Shown here piece by piece: positions 45,421 through 55,759 of a stretch of DNA of 64,000 bases. The DNA comes from Coniochaeta sp. PMI_546 (Eukaryota; Ascomycota; Sordariomycetes; Coniochaetales; Coniochaetaceae): positions 620,001 to 684,000 of the forward strand of contig MU271144.1 of the NCBI GenBank assembly GCA_021432605.1, in the 5' to 3' direction. Position numbers and translations under genes: made by a program. A model generated the notes under the pieces. It ran no database searches, was not told the origin of the DNA, and saw only the letters and a list, made by a program, of their open reading frames with translations. Numbering within the stretch: position 1 is the first letter of the stretch; each line of letters opens with the position of its first letter.

Positions 45421-46572
45421 ACGGCTTGACTGTCAAATGGCTTATTGGATATACATACCTTATGTAACATAAGTTCCTGTGCTAACATGCCTATTTCGAC
45501 GACACCGTCAACCTGCCAAGGCGGTCAACACAGCGCCGGCGCCGGGATACTACTGCCTGGTACAGCTGCTGCTTTTTCCTCTGCAATCTGGTCAGTAATA
45601 CTGCAAGGTTCCGATGAGTGACCTGAAGGACAGATGGTCAATCTGTTGAGGCTTTTGCTGCTAGGGCAGTCCGCACTGACGAGTATTTCATGCGAGAGCC
45701 CAGCTTGGTGAGACGGCAACCTCAGCCGAGATCTTCTGGTGCAATTATCCACAATCTGTCTGTCAAGCCCCGGATTTGAGATGCTCACCCTGGCCTTCCA
45801 ATGGCTTTTATTTTTTTTTATAGAAATAAAAAAAATTCGAGAGGAGATACTACAACTACACAACCTACTGTCATCTCTATCACTTTCATGGATGGAGTTT
45901 CCCGACGGCTTTCTTCCCTCAAAAGACGACGACAGGATACTCAATACCTTCCTGTTCGCGAGGAACTGCCGCAGAAGCCCCCGGAGGCTAATGCCGAGTT
46001 TACTAGAGCAAGCCACAAGCCACAGCTCTCTTCGACTTGCTCCATCTCGCCTTGACTTGCCCGAAGTCGAGGTGCGACACACGACCCTCGGCCACAATCC
46101 CTGCTAAAGCCATGGAGCATGCCTCCTACCGTTCGCGTCAACCTGCCCCCTGGCTTTTCTTTTTCACAAGAGATGCCTGACTGGCCCTATCGACCTCCTG
46201 CAAGTCCATATCGATTGGGGCCGTTTGACATGGTACTATGGCGCTTGACATGGTCAGCGTCTCTTGTGGTTGACCATTCAGAACTCGACATGCCTTCTCC
46301 ATCGTCCTTTCCACTGGTCATTTCCATTCTCTCGAGCAAAAGTCTTTGAGCAGCACACCTTCCCCGCATGCTCTCTGCTTGTTTCGTGCTTGAACACCCT
46401 CTTCAAGCTGAAGAGCTTGGCTTCTTATGCGTTTCAATCCTGCTGGTTTGCCGTATAACTAACTATCCGAGTCGCCGTTGCTTGTGCCGTTCCTCTTTTT
46501 CTCTCTCCTCATTTTGTGATATATACTGCAGCCACGTAGCCCTCCTCATTGCTTTACGCGTTACAGCCTGTC
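45421..46572. other. upstream region of the metallo-hydrolase-like gene
   Basis: Frames at 45,525-46,107 on both strands overlap each other and show no motif. A T-rich then A-rich stretch at 45,808-45,835 is low complexity. CT-rich sequence at about 46,490-46,515 lies just before the ATG at 46,573 and is typical of fungal promoters. Confidence 0.45.
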
Positions 46573-47988
46573 ATGGCGTTGACAGTCAAACACATAAACG
46601 ACGATGCCTCGTTTCTCCTTTCGTTCGAGCCGGCCACGGTAGATTCGAGGACTGGTCCCCGGCCTGAGCCCTTTAGGATACTTCTTGATCCATGGATCAC
46701 CGGCCCATCCACAATCCTCCACCCGAAGATGTCCGTCACGCATCAGAGACATCAAGCATGTGTAAAATCGTTACAGGAACTGCCAGAACCTGACTTGGTG
46801 ATCATCTCACAGCACATACCAGACCACTGTAACGAGGCCACTCTCCGTCAGCTACCGGCAACGGGGACCAAGACCATCATCCTCGCCGAGCCGATCTCAG
46901 CACGAACCATTCGGAGCTGGAAGTACTTTGACAAGGCGAAAGTGCAGACAATCCCGAAGTGGGACGATTGGAGCCCTAGAAAGAGCGAGAATATCATTCG
47001 GATCCCCCTTGAACCGGTCGTCAGCGGTGCAGAGCCCGGTGAAGTCACTGTTGCTTTCATCCCGCAGCGCAAGGACATGATGGGGCTACACAGCGCAGTT
47101 GGCATCACTTATCGACCTCCCACAGTGTCACCGTCGACGTCGCCTAGGGGAGGTCACAGGTCGCTGGCCCCAGGTAGCCCCATCTGGACACCGCCAGCCT
47201 CACCCGGAACGCGCAAGTCATACACCCACCTTTCCAGTTTTTTCTCCTCTTCGAACCACAATCTAGCCTCAGGTGAGCTATCACCGGCCAGTCCAACGTC
47301 TCCGGGTGTCTTCTCCCTCCGCTCCGTGCGGTCAGCGTCCTCCATCCCTCGGTCCATATCCTCCTATTTCACCAGCAGCACCGCGGCGACAAGCATCGCC
47401 ACAACCCCGACCTTTCCAGCAACCACCCCAGACCACCCTACATCTACCTCCTCCCCCGCCGTCCAACCAGTCCTATCAGTCCTGTTTTCACCCCACGGGA
47501 TATCCTACCCCAGCCTACAAGGATACGTAGAGGGCCACCTGGGTGCCGAATCGGCCCTGCCGCTGACAGCGCTCCTGCACTGCTTCGACAGCATAAGCAA
47601 CCCTTGGTGGCTGGGGGGCGAGATCCTCCTCGGCGCACCGGCGGGGACAGTGACGGCGGCGAGGCTAGGTACCAGGGTGTGGATCAGCGCTCACGACGGC
47701 GACAAGGAGGTCAAGGGTCTGGCCAACGGGTTGCTCAAGACGAGGAAGTGGACCAGGGAGGAGGTTTCCAAGGAGTTGGGGTTCGAGGTCGGGCTGGAGA
47801 AGCTCGATCGTCAGATTCGGGACACGAAACACGAAAGGGGAGTGGAAAAGAAGGACATTGGAGTCGGCAGAAGAGAAACGCCCGGCGGGAAAGCGACGGA
47901 GGTTATGGTGCTTGGAATCGGAGAGGAGGTTGTGCTGGACAGCGAGGGCGTTCGTCATCCAGAGCTTGAGGTTCGGAAACTGGGTTAG
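46573..47988 (+). CDS. metallo-beta-lactamase-fold (UlaG-like) hydrolase domain protein
   Basis: Intronless, 471 residues. The start was taken at MALTVKHINDDASFL rather than the upstream in-frame ATG at 46,549, because conserved-looking sequence begins there. Residues about 20-140 look like a metallo-beta-lactamase fold: FRILLDPWITGPS, a strand LVIISQHIPDHCNEATL (family SHxHxDH; here SQHIPDH) and TKTIILAEP. A Ser/Pro-rich low-complexity insert (about residues 180-310) separates this from a second folded part with LFSPHGISYPSLQGYVEGHL, ESALPLTALLHCFDSI and GTRVWISAHDGDKEVKG. The final part is charged. Fungal proteins of this arrangement are common but uncharacterised. The missing His of the canonical motif makes catalysis doubtful. 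Confidence 0.7.
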   Translation: MALTVKHINDDASFLLSFEPATVDSRTGPRPEPFRILLDPWITGPSTILHPKMSVTHQRHQACVKSLQELPEPDLVIISQHIPDHCNEATLRQLPATGTKTIILAEPISARTIRSWKYFDKAKVQTIPKWDDWSPRKSENIIRIPLEPVVSGAEPGEVTVAFIPQRKDMMGLHSAVGITYRPPTVSPSTSPRGGHRSLAPGSPIWTPPASPGTRKSYTHLSSFFSSSNHNLASGELSPASPTSPGVFSLRSVRSASSIPRSISSYFTSSTAATSIATTPTFPATTPDHPTSTSSPAVQPVLSVLFSPHGISYPSLQGYVEGHLGAESALPLTALLHCFDSISNPWWLGGEILLGAPAGTVTAARLGTRVWISAHDGDKEVKGLANGLLKTRKWTREEVSKELGFEVGLEKLDRQIRDTKHERGVEKKDIGVGRRETPGGKATEVMVLGIGEEVVLDSEGVRHPELEVRKLG

Positions 47989-48832
47989 AGAAGTAGATGA
48001 TGGTGATGACGACGGCGTCCGCTCTGGTTGTGCCAAGACTCTATTGCTGGCCCTCTTCTTCCGAGAAGGGCATACCGCGCGTCCGAGAAGCAGGTTCCGT
48101 GGCGACGGCGCCTTACTTACCATGGCATCGGAGGATTCCAAGACCTACATCATGGATCGCTATGGACCTCGAAGACGGCCATGGCGCAATGGACACGAAA
48201 TGAGGACGGTGCTGGTTGGTTGAGTTGGTGACCGCACATATGGGAACAAAATGGCTATAGACGATGGAGCATAGCTTGCTTGGACTTAATGATAATGATA
48301 CCCACGGCTAGGGATCCTATTTTGTCCCTTATCAGGGTTTTGTAGTCATTGTAGTCGCGTGGTCCTGCGCTAGATACCATCTCGTGGGTAACAGCCAGTA
48401 CTTTGGAGTATAAACCCCGAACGATAGGTGTCCTAAACATGCAGGCCCGTGAAGGACGGCCCGTTTACCCTTTTCTCCTTTGCATCTCCTTTCGGTCCCC
48501 ACCAGCAACACACTCAAGTAGTAACTTCAGGGCGAGAGGTGAACGGGTATCTCTTTTCTGTTGTCTAGACTGTCGGAACATCTAGCGAGCTGCCTCCTTA
48601 AGCTGTGCCAGTGCCATCACATCCATTCCGCGTCATATCTCAATCAGACGCAAACATGCCCACCTCCCATCTTGTAGAACATCAAATGCAAGAAAAAAAT
48701 CATGAGTCCAAGCACGTTTAAGCTTTGCCGTTCCCCCATTGCATCCTACTCACCACTCCGCTGCCTCATGACAGAACGTATGACGCCTTGCAACGAAATC
48801 ACCGCCTCTATCCCAACCGAGAGTCTCAGCAC
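47989..48832. other. 3' flanks between convergent genes
   Basis: Gene-free, normal composition. No structured RNA or repeat noted. Confidence 0.55.
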
Positions 48833-49888
48833 CTACTTAAGCTGCTTCAAGATCTCGGTCAAAAAGTCCTCGAAGCTCAGCGTGATATACCCATCCCGGT
48901 CGTCGTCATACTTCTTAAACACATCCGTCATCCTCTTGAGGGAGATGCAAGCCTGCACAAACAGGTCGAAGCTCATGACCCCCTCGTTCCGCTTGTCGTA
49001 GGTGCGAAACAGCAGGTCGACGAAGCGGTCGCTGAGGCGGTACCGGAACGCCACCAGGGCGTTGGAGAACTCGTCGAGGGAGATGTTGCCGCTGTGGTCG
49101 GCGTCGAAGCGGTCGAAGAGCGTGCGCCACGAGGCCAGGAAGGACCAGAGCCCGCAAAACTCGTCGAAGCCGATGGTGCCGCTGCGGTCCGAGTCGAACA
49201 TGCGTATCATCATGCGCACCGTGTGCGGGTCGAAGGCTGTCCAGTCGCCGTTGACGAGGGCGGCGGAGAGTTCCTTTTCCGAGAGCTGGCCTGTGCCTGT
49301 TTTTAGAATTTCAGAAATCAGCTTTCGTTCTTTGCGAAGGGGGCCGTGTCCAAGAAGGATGTAGCTATCTAACCATCTTTATCCACCGCCCTGAAAAGCG
49401 GCAGCAGCGTCGGATCCGCACCGCCGTCCGTCGGGGCGGGGCTGGGTGGTGGCTTGGAGATGGGCGCCGGGCGACCGCCGTGTCCGCTCGGTCGTGGGCC
49501 TGTCGCCGTCGGCGGGGGGCTCATGGCGTATCTCGGGTCTGGCTGTCTGCCGCCTTGGCTCGGGGGCGGGTGGCCGGGTGATAGGCGGCCCCCTCCAGAG
49601 CCGGCGCGGTGGTCGGAGGGTCTATGCGGTAGTTCGGTGGGACGGGGCGGCGGTGGTTTGCTGTCGTAGCGGGGAGAGGGTTGGGAGTCGTAGCGAGGGT
49701 TCGGGTTGCTTGCTGGGGGGGCGGGTTTGGCGCCGCCTTTCTGTCGGTGGGCAGGAGGGTTAGACTTGGTCGCTGGTGTTTGCGCGTCGAGGACAAGATC
49801 AAGGCTATGGTGTGGAGGACGGGCTTACTGGTTCAGGCTCTGCGAACCGCGGCAGCTCGTCCGGGTTATAGTGCCTGTTGTACGCCAT
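48833..49888 (-). CDS. pef1: penta-EF-hand calcium-binding protein (ALG-2/peflin type)
   Basis: Three exons on the minus strand: 49829-49888, 49374-49740, 48833-49296; 296 residues. The N-terminal 115 residues are Pro/Gly/Ser-rich and disordered (MAYNRHYNPDELPRF...), as in peflin, ALG-2 and yeast Pef1. Five EF-hand-like loops follow: DKDGTGQLSEKE (split by intron 2), DSDRSGTIGFDE, DADHSGNISLDE, a degenerate DKRNEGVMSFD and DDDRDGYITLSFED at the C-terminus. Penta-EF-hand proteins bind calcium and dimerise through the fifth hand. In yeast Pef1 acts in cation homeostasis and budding; animal ALG-2 acts in ER exit and membrane repair. Introns have good GT-AG ends (GTAAGC, GTTAGA) and the model restores the first EF loop exactly. 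The gene shares its upstream region with the ChaC gene. Confidence 0.9.
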
Positions 49889-52157
49889 GTCGGAGTTGAT
49901 GACAAGGGAACAACTGGAGTCAAGGGTGGTCGTGGTCGGGTGAAGGAGGTTGCAACGAGCAGATCAGACAGAGTGATGGTTTGGGAGGGGGAGAGGGGTC
50001 TTTAGGGATCCAGTTGGAGAAGCAGCACTACTTAAAGATGCGCCTCAGCCGCAGTGACATTCGCAGTTGATATCTGCTAAGTGCTCCAATGGTTGTGTTA
50101 TTAGAAGTCAAGATGTTGCCGAATGGGTTTGGTTCGACGCCTCGACAAAGGCACTGTGACATAACACAGTATGAAGTCTGGTCTACTGGGCTGAGCAAGT
50201 GTGTATACGTGTATAGACGTCTTGATGGAGTCGCCAGGGAACATGCAGGTTGGTGAAGCGTGGGGCGTGCGAGGGGCGTGCGAGGGGCAGCAATCACAAT
50301 GGATTCATAGTGTACGATAAGCCCCCCCCGGTCTGCTTGTGGAAAGGCAGCTGGGCTGTGCCAAGACCTGAGGCTGTGCGGCGGTGGACGTTTCGGGACA
50401 GGTATTAAAAAGAAAATGAATTGTCGATTGAATCTTGAATGTTGTTCGTCAAGAATTCAGAGAAGGCTGCCTACCTACTGCCCGCCAGGAAGTCGTGGAA
50501 TCCATCTGCAGACTTCCTTCGTCCCTCGCCGTTTCATGTCGACCGTCACCTGAAGAGAAAGCAGTTTGAGATGCAGGTCCCTGCATTTCGCTTCTTTTGC
50601 AGCTTGATCAACTCACATGGACGACGGACAATGGATCTTTCTGAGATTATGATAAGCCGCCGGTGTTTCAAGATCTATTTCCAGCAGAATAGAGGTCGGG
50701 CCGGTGACGACCTACCTGCATTCCGCGCCCAAGCGTCCCGATTAATATGCTCTTACCCGTCGAGAGAGGATTGCGGCAGATGTAGGACGTCACAAGACGG
50801 ATAGAGTGATATGCGATTCTTCTCTTTCGGCAACATCAACATCTTGCTTCCCTGAGTAGGAGACGATTACTTGAGAGTTCACAAAGAAAAAGCACCTCAT
50901 GCTCGTCCACCCGCTGCTGGATTCGCTCACGCTCGCTCCAGTCGGATCTCACAAGCTCTTTTCAAGCATGAGGCCTACGACTGTTATGGTATCTAGATAC
51001 CTAATGGATCATGGCACAGATGATGCGGACTAGGGACTCTGTTGATGGGAGCCTCGCCATGGAGATGGGCAACCCAGAAAGTTCTCAGAAGCTGTGAAAC
51101 GATTTCGGCGACTGATGGCCGACTTGACAGCGTTATATATCTAAGACTCCTGTGATTTCCTAGTCGGCTAATGCTCCCCAAAAAGAAGAAAGTCATACAA
51201 GTCAGCGGCGGCTACTGAAACACATGCTACCTTTGGAGGACAAGATCTCCTCGTCTTCTCACGGATCCTAGTCTCTTCTTGCCGACCAACACTTTACTCG
51301 TCTGGTATTCTAGCACGACAACCCAGCGGAGATATAAGACGCTGCCGCGGTAAGTTTGTGTCCATGGCTGCCTTCCTTAAGATGCTCGTGGGAGAAGAGA
51401 AAAGACCAGAAGAGACCAGAAAGTCACACTCAGTAGGTTCTCAGGTAGGGGCATGATAATTCGTGGCACAGAACAAGCCCTCGTCGGTCCACACGCGTGA
51501 GCACTGCGGCTCAGGTGCTTTAGAGACGAGAGGTCCATGAAAGACAACCGACGAGGAGGAGAATACTATTATAGACTTTCGCATTCGGGCAGAACCCGCC
51601 AGGAGACAGAAAGATTGGCTAGGGGAGCGAAAGATGAAGGAGGACAAGGACTGTCGACTGGTAGACTGGACTATATTCAATACGAGGCGAAGTCCTATGT
51701 ACTTACCCTCCCTCCCTTCCTTCGTCCTCTACTACGCGTGGCATCTCTGATACTTGGTACTGGTATACAAGACTGGCATACTGGTACATCGCTTTATAAG
51801 CGTGATGCTTCAGAGGTGTTTTACGCAACTTGACAACAATGTGGGGAGCCCCAGCGAAACCGGACACTGCAAGTCTTGCTAATTCCGACCCCCCATGGTG
51901 TTACCTGTCTTGTTAGTGAATGGCTCGCAATCGCAGCGCGTATAAGTCAAAACCACAGGTTCGAGACGTAGTCGAAGTAACAGCGTATAGCCGATGGTTT
52001 TGATGATCCTTTGAGTATTGTCTCCTCTTTCACGATATCTGACATCCGGGACACTCGGCTGTCTGTCTCACCTCGGCGATCATACTTCAACACCAGGCCA
52101 AAGCACTCGCTTTTCAAGTGAACAATCTCTCTTCAGGCAATCACAGGTGCGGAAATC
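49889..52157. other. long divergent intergenic region
   Basis: 2.3 kb between the divergent penta-EF-hand and ChaC genes. Small frames at 50,439-50,804 and 51,441-51,833 show no motif and no intron logic. No RNA gene or mobile element was recognised. Confidence 0.5.
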
Positions 52158-53629
52158 ATGGCTATGAACGGAGAAAATACTCCAACAGAAGAAGGGTTCT
52201 GGCTGTTTGGCTATGGGTGAGTGGCCACCTGCTTTTTCTCAGCCCCGAAACCAGCCGTATCCGTCCTCCGCCCCTTTTGGTTGATGCGGATTAAGCATGC
52301 AGCTTCCTCCCAACTTCTTTCGCTGAGCAAGACTTACATATCAAATTTCTAGGAGCCTCATCTGGAAGCCACCTCCTCACTTCGGTAAAGCCACCCTACT
52401 CCGAACCTGGCCCCTAGTCATCCGGGCCGCTCAGCGCAACCTCGGAAGCGGAGACTAACACAGGGATAAAAACAGACAGGCGGATCCCGGGCTGGGTGAC
52501 GGGCTACGTCAGGAGATTCTGGCAGGTATGTACCTGTACTTCTCCCCCCTCGTCATCATCATGCAAGCCAGGGGGCCCCGATCTCTTCCACCTGTTCATC
52601 ACCACAGATCCCTGGCTGGCATCAGTCCCAAACTAGACCGAGAATCCCAATTTAGACCAGATCTCTGTCGCTAACTCATAATATAGGCAAGGTACGAATA
52701 TAAGTGAACCATTCCTGCGGTCCCTTCATTCCCCCCTTGGAGGAGAAGGGGTCATAGCTCCCTCGATCGTCAAGGGCACGGTCTTGGATCCCATCCTCCC
52801 GTCATAGCCCCTGAGCTCTAGGACTACACGTGTACACCTTACTTCCTCTTTCCTGACAACAATCACATCCACCTCTCCTCCATCTCTTCCCTTTCTAAGC
52901 TCTCTCTCTTACCGTCCCTCCTCCATCTTCCATCCACCAACTAACCACCACCCCAACAGCCAAGACCACCGCGGCACACCCACCGCACCAGGACGCGTCG
53001 TAACTCTCATCTCCCGCTCCTACTGGTCCACGCTGCGCGACCCCCACCCCTCGCCGCCAGACAACAAAGTCTGGGGCGTCGCCTACCGCATCAAACCCGA
53101 CCACGTCGAGGAAGTAAAAGAGTACCTCGACATCAGGGAGATAAACGGGTACACCATCCACTACACCCCCTTCCACCCGGCCAGCGAGAACCCGCACCCG
53201 GCGGGCGCCAAACCGCCGAACGGGACAGAAGAAGAAGAAGAAGAAGAACAAGCGGCCGCCCCGCCCATACGGACGCTGGTCTACATCGGCACCCCGGACA
53301 ACGACCAGTTCGTCGGCCCCCAGGACCCGCAGGAGCTGGCCGAGCACATCTACCGCAGCCAAGGGCCGAGCGGGCTGAACCGCGACTACCTCTGGGGACT
53401 GGAGAGGAGCCTGGACGAGCTGAGCCCCGAGAGCGGGGACGAGCATGTGCGGGACCTGGCCGAGCGGGTCAGGGCCATCGCGGCGGCGCGGGAGGAGGGG
53501 AGAGAGGAGGAGGAGGAGGAGGAGGAGGTGGGTCGGGATATGAGGAAGGAGGAGCACGAGCACCCTCACGAGTTTAGGCGGCGCGAGAGTGTGGACGAGG
53601 TCGAGGAGACGGAGAAGACGACGGTGTAG
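52158..53629 (+). CDS. ChaC-type gamma-glutamylcyclotransferase (glutathione-specific)
   Basis: Five-exon model: 52158-52216, 52353-52384, 52476-52525, 52687-52691, 52960-53629; 271 residues. It reads FWLFGYGSLIWKPPPHFD, then RRIPGWVTGYVRRFWQ, then ASQDHRGTPTAPGRVVTL, with YLDIREINGY carrying the family's catalytic Glu, and LVYIGTPDN. ChaC enzymes split glutathione into 5-oxoproline and Cys-Gly in the cytosol. The fourth exon is only GCAAG (52,687-52,691): without it the WQ/SQDHRG junction falls out of frame, and with it the typical WQASxDHRGTP sequence appears. Both flanking introns have CTAAC branch sites and GTATGT or GTACGA donors. The C-terminal 60 residues are Glu-rich and disordered, an extension beyond the usual core. 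Confidence 0.88.
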
Positions 53630-54898
53630 AACTGGTCGAGAACGAGGAGAGGGAAATTTCAGTAGAGGTAAGGGTTGGTGACGACGACATCAGGAGGGCT
53701 CAGACGATACGGCAACAAACGGACCAGCAAGCAAGAGAGGAGGATTGAAAGTCCAAAAGGCAAAGACAAGCAAGGCAACAACGTTTTTTTCTTTTCGCAG
53801 GGAACACAAAACAAACAGACTTTTCCACCATTTCCCCCTCAAAGGATCCCCCTTCCCCGAGCTCTCGATAACCATCCCCCCTCCCCCCCTTTCATCATCC
53901 CCAACCCCCCCTATGTCCTGCGGGCGCATTCAAATGTTCCTTGTCCAAGGTCGGCCGTTGTCGTCATTGGTTCTATCACGTCCCCGTACCGTTCCCTTTT
54001 CCCAAGTTCCATGTCGGTCCGGTCAGTTCCGATGTATGCCGTCCTTGTAGATGCAATAAAGCCGCCGCAAAATCCCCCGGAGCCGAATCTGTCGTCTCTC
54101 CCCTTGCCGCACTGGAGTAACCCGAAATCGCGGTTTGCTTGCCAGAGCTCTCACATCCCCCCTTCACTCCCCATCTTTCCGTTTTCCTTCCCTTCCCTTC
54201 CCTTCCCCTCATCGATATGTTGCCTAGACTCCGAGAACCCAAAATGGTCCCTCCTATCGCTCCATCACCCGTCGGAAGGAATGGTTTGGTGGCAAAAGCA
54301 AAGGAGAGAAAAAAAGCAGAAGCCAAGAGACATTGAGGAAAACGGGGGTGGTTGTCACACAAAAAAAACGACAGCATGAGGAAAAAATCAGGAGGTCAAA
54401 GGGGTGAAATGACAGCAAATCAGCGCAGGGGGGAAAAACAGCAAAAGTAAACGCAGAAAAGGGCAACGAAAAGGGTTCTTCCTCCAGAAAATCAGATCGG
54501 AGAAACAAGCCGATCACCCGGTGATCCAGCCCAAAAAAAATAAGAAGAAAAAAATCCTATGCATGGCAATAGGCGGAGAGAATCGAAAGATGGGGGTATA
54601 TGGTTGAGGCCGTCAAAAAGCGCAAACATAACCTGATCGTACACACAGTGTCGGTCTCGAAGGTAGTCCAGAGGTCGTCGCGGTTGTAAGCTCATTTCGT
54701 GCATGGGTAGGTCAAAGGTAACGTTCGCTTTTCTTCCTTCTCGCTATTGTCTTAATTCGGTCCAATTCCCTTGTTTTTTTCGTTAAATCTATGGCGTCGT
54801 CCAACGAATCGATCGAACCAGTCAGGTTGATGTCCCCAAGCAAGTCCCCTCAGTCAGTCAGTCCCCTTGACGCCAAGTGGTGGCCGGAACAGAAGTGT
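53630..54898. other. 3' flanks between convergent genes
   Basis: Gene-free. Contains CCTTCC repeats (54,185-54,207), purine-rich runs and short A runs (54,360; 54,532). The large frames here are low-complexity artefacts. Confidence 0.55.
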
Positions 54899-55759
54899 TT
54901 AGTAACGGCCGTCGTTGGGCGGCTGCTGCTGTCCCTGTTGCGGGTCGTACGGAGCAGCGTACGGGTTAGCCTGCTGTTGTTGCCATCCTGTTTTCCCGTT
55001 CGTCAGTTCCGTTGGTCCCGCCTCGACTCCCAGCGGGGAGGTGTCAGGGTCGTTTGGTCTCACCTTGCTGAGCCGGGGCGCCATATGGGGCAGGAGCCGG
55101 GGCACCGTAGCCGCGGCCGTAGGGCTGGCCATACCCCTGCTGGGGGACGCCGTAGGGCTGCTGGGGTGCGCCACCATAACCCATCTGCTGCTGGCCGCCA
55201 TAACCGCCGCGGCCGTAACCACCGCCTCCACGGCCGCCACCGCCGCCGCGTGGACCGGAGTCCGAGGCCTTGTCGACGCGGATGGTCCGTCCGTCGAACC
55301 TGAGCGATATTTTGTCAGAGCTGCATCATGATAGGTAGTGCAGGGATGGTACCTACTCAATGTTGTTCATCGCCTGGATGGCTTTCTGGGCATCGTCCTC
55401 GTTGCTGTAACGGACGAAACCGAAACCTCGGCTTCGACCAGTGTCACGGTCTTTGACGACAACCTAATCAGGTGACACGGAGTCCTCTCGTTAGACTCTT
55501 GCTGCGCTGATCGGCCGTGCGGAACCGCATTTTAGGGGTGGCCCTCAGGATCATGCTCAGACAGGTCACAGAACCACACGGAAAATGAAATCGCGCCACA
55601 ACATACTGCTTCTTCGACGGGACCGAACTCTTCAAACTTCTGCCTCAGAGTTCCCTCTTCCGTATGCCACGCCAAGCCGCTATGATTTGCGTGTTAGCAA
55701 GACGTCACCTGATGGGAAGGACCGACATTTAGGGCTTACCCGATGAATAACTTGGACAT
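54899..55759 (-). CDS. glycine-rich RNA-binding protein (single RRM)
   Basis: Five exons on the minus strand: 55740-55759, 55607-55679, 55357-55463, 55064-55299, 54899-54987; 174 residues. It starts [20 protein letters not shown] (RNP2 = LFIGGL). RNP1 is RGFGFVRY, then [16 protein letters not shown] closes one RRM (about residues 1-80). The rest is Gly/Tyr/Gln-rich ([26 protein letters not shown]) and ends PPNDGRY. Glycine-rich RRM proteins of this size bind RNA and respond to cold or stress; the low-complexity tail favours condensates. Intron-dense 5' structure is common for this family. All introns are GT-AG and each junction restores the RRM; the last intron (GTGAGA, CCTGACA branch) joins the tail to its final 29 codons. 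Confidence 0.92.

Noticed and set aside
45525-46107. Opposing ORFs of 190 and 122 codons
   Set aside because: Neither shows a motif or start context; both cross a T/A-rich low-complexity stretch.
48725-49306. 193-codon plus-strand ORF with Val/Glu/Ala bias
   Set aside because: Antisense to the penta-EF-hand gene, which has clear calcium loops.
52895-53569. 224-codon minus-strand ORF
   Set aside because: Antisense to the ChaC last exon; Val/Leu/Arg bias comes from the reverse complement of the Glu-rich tail.
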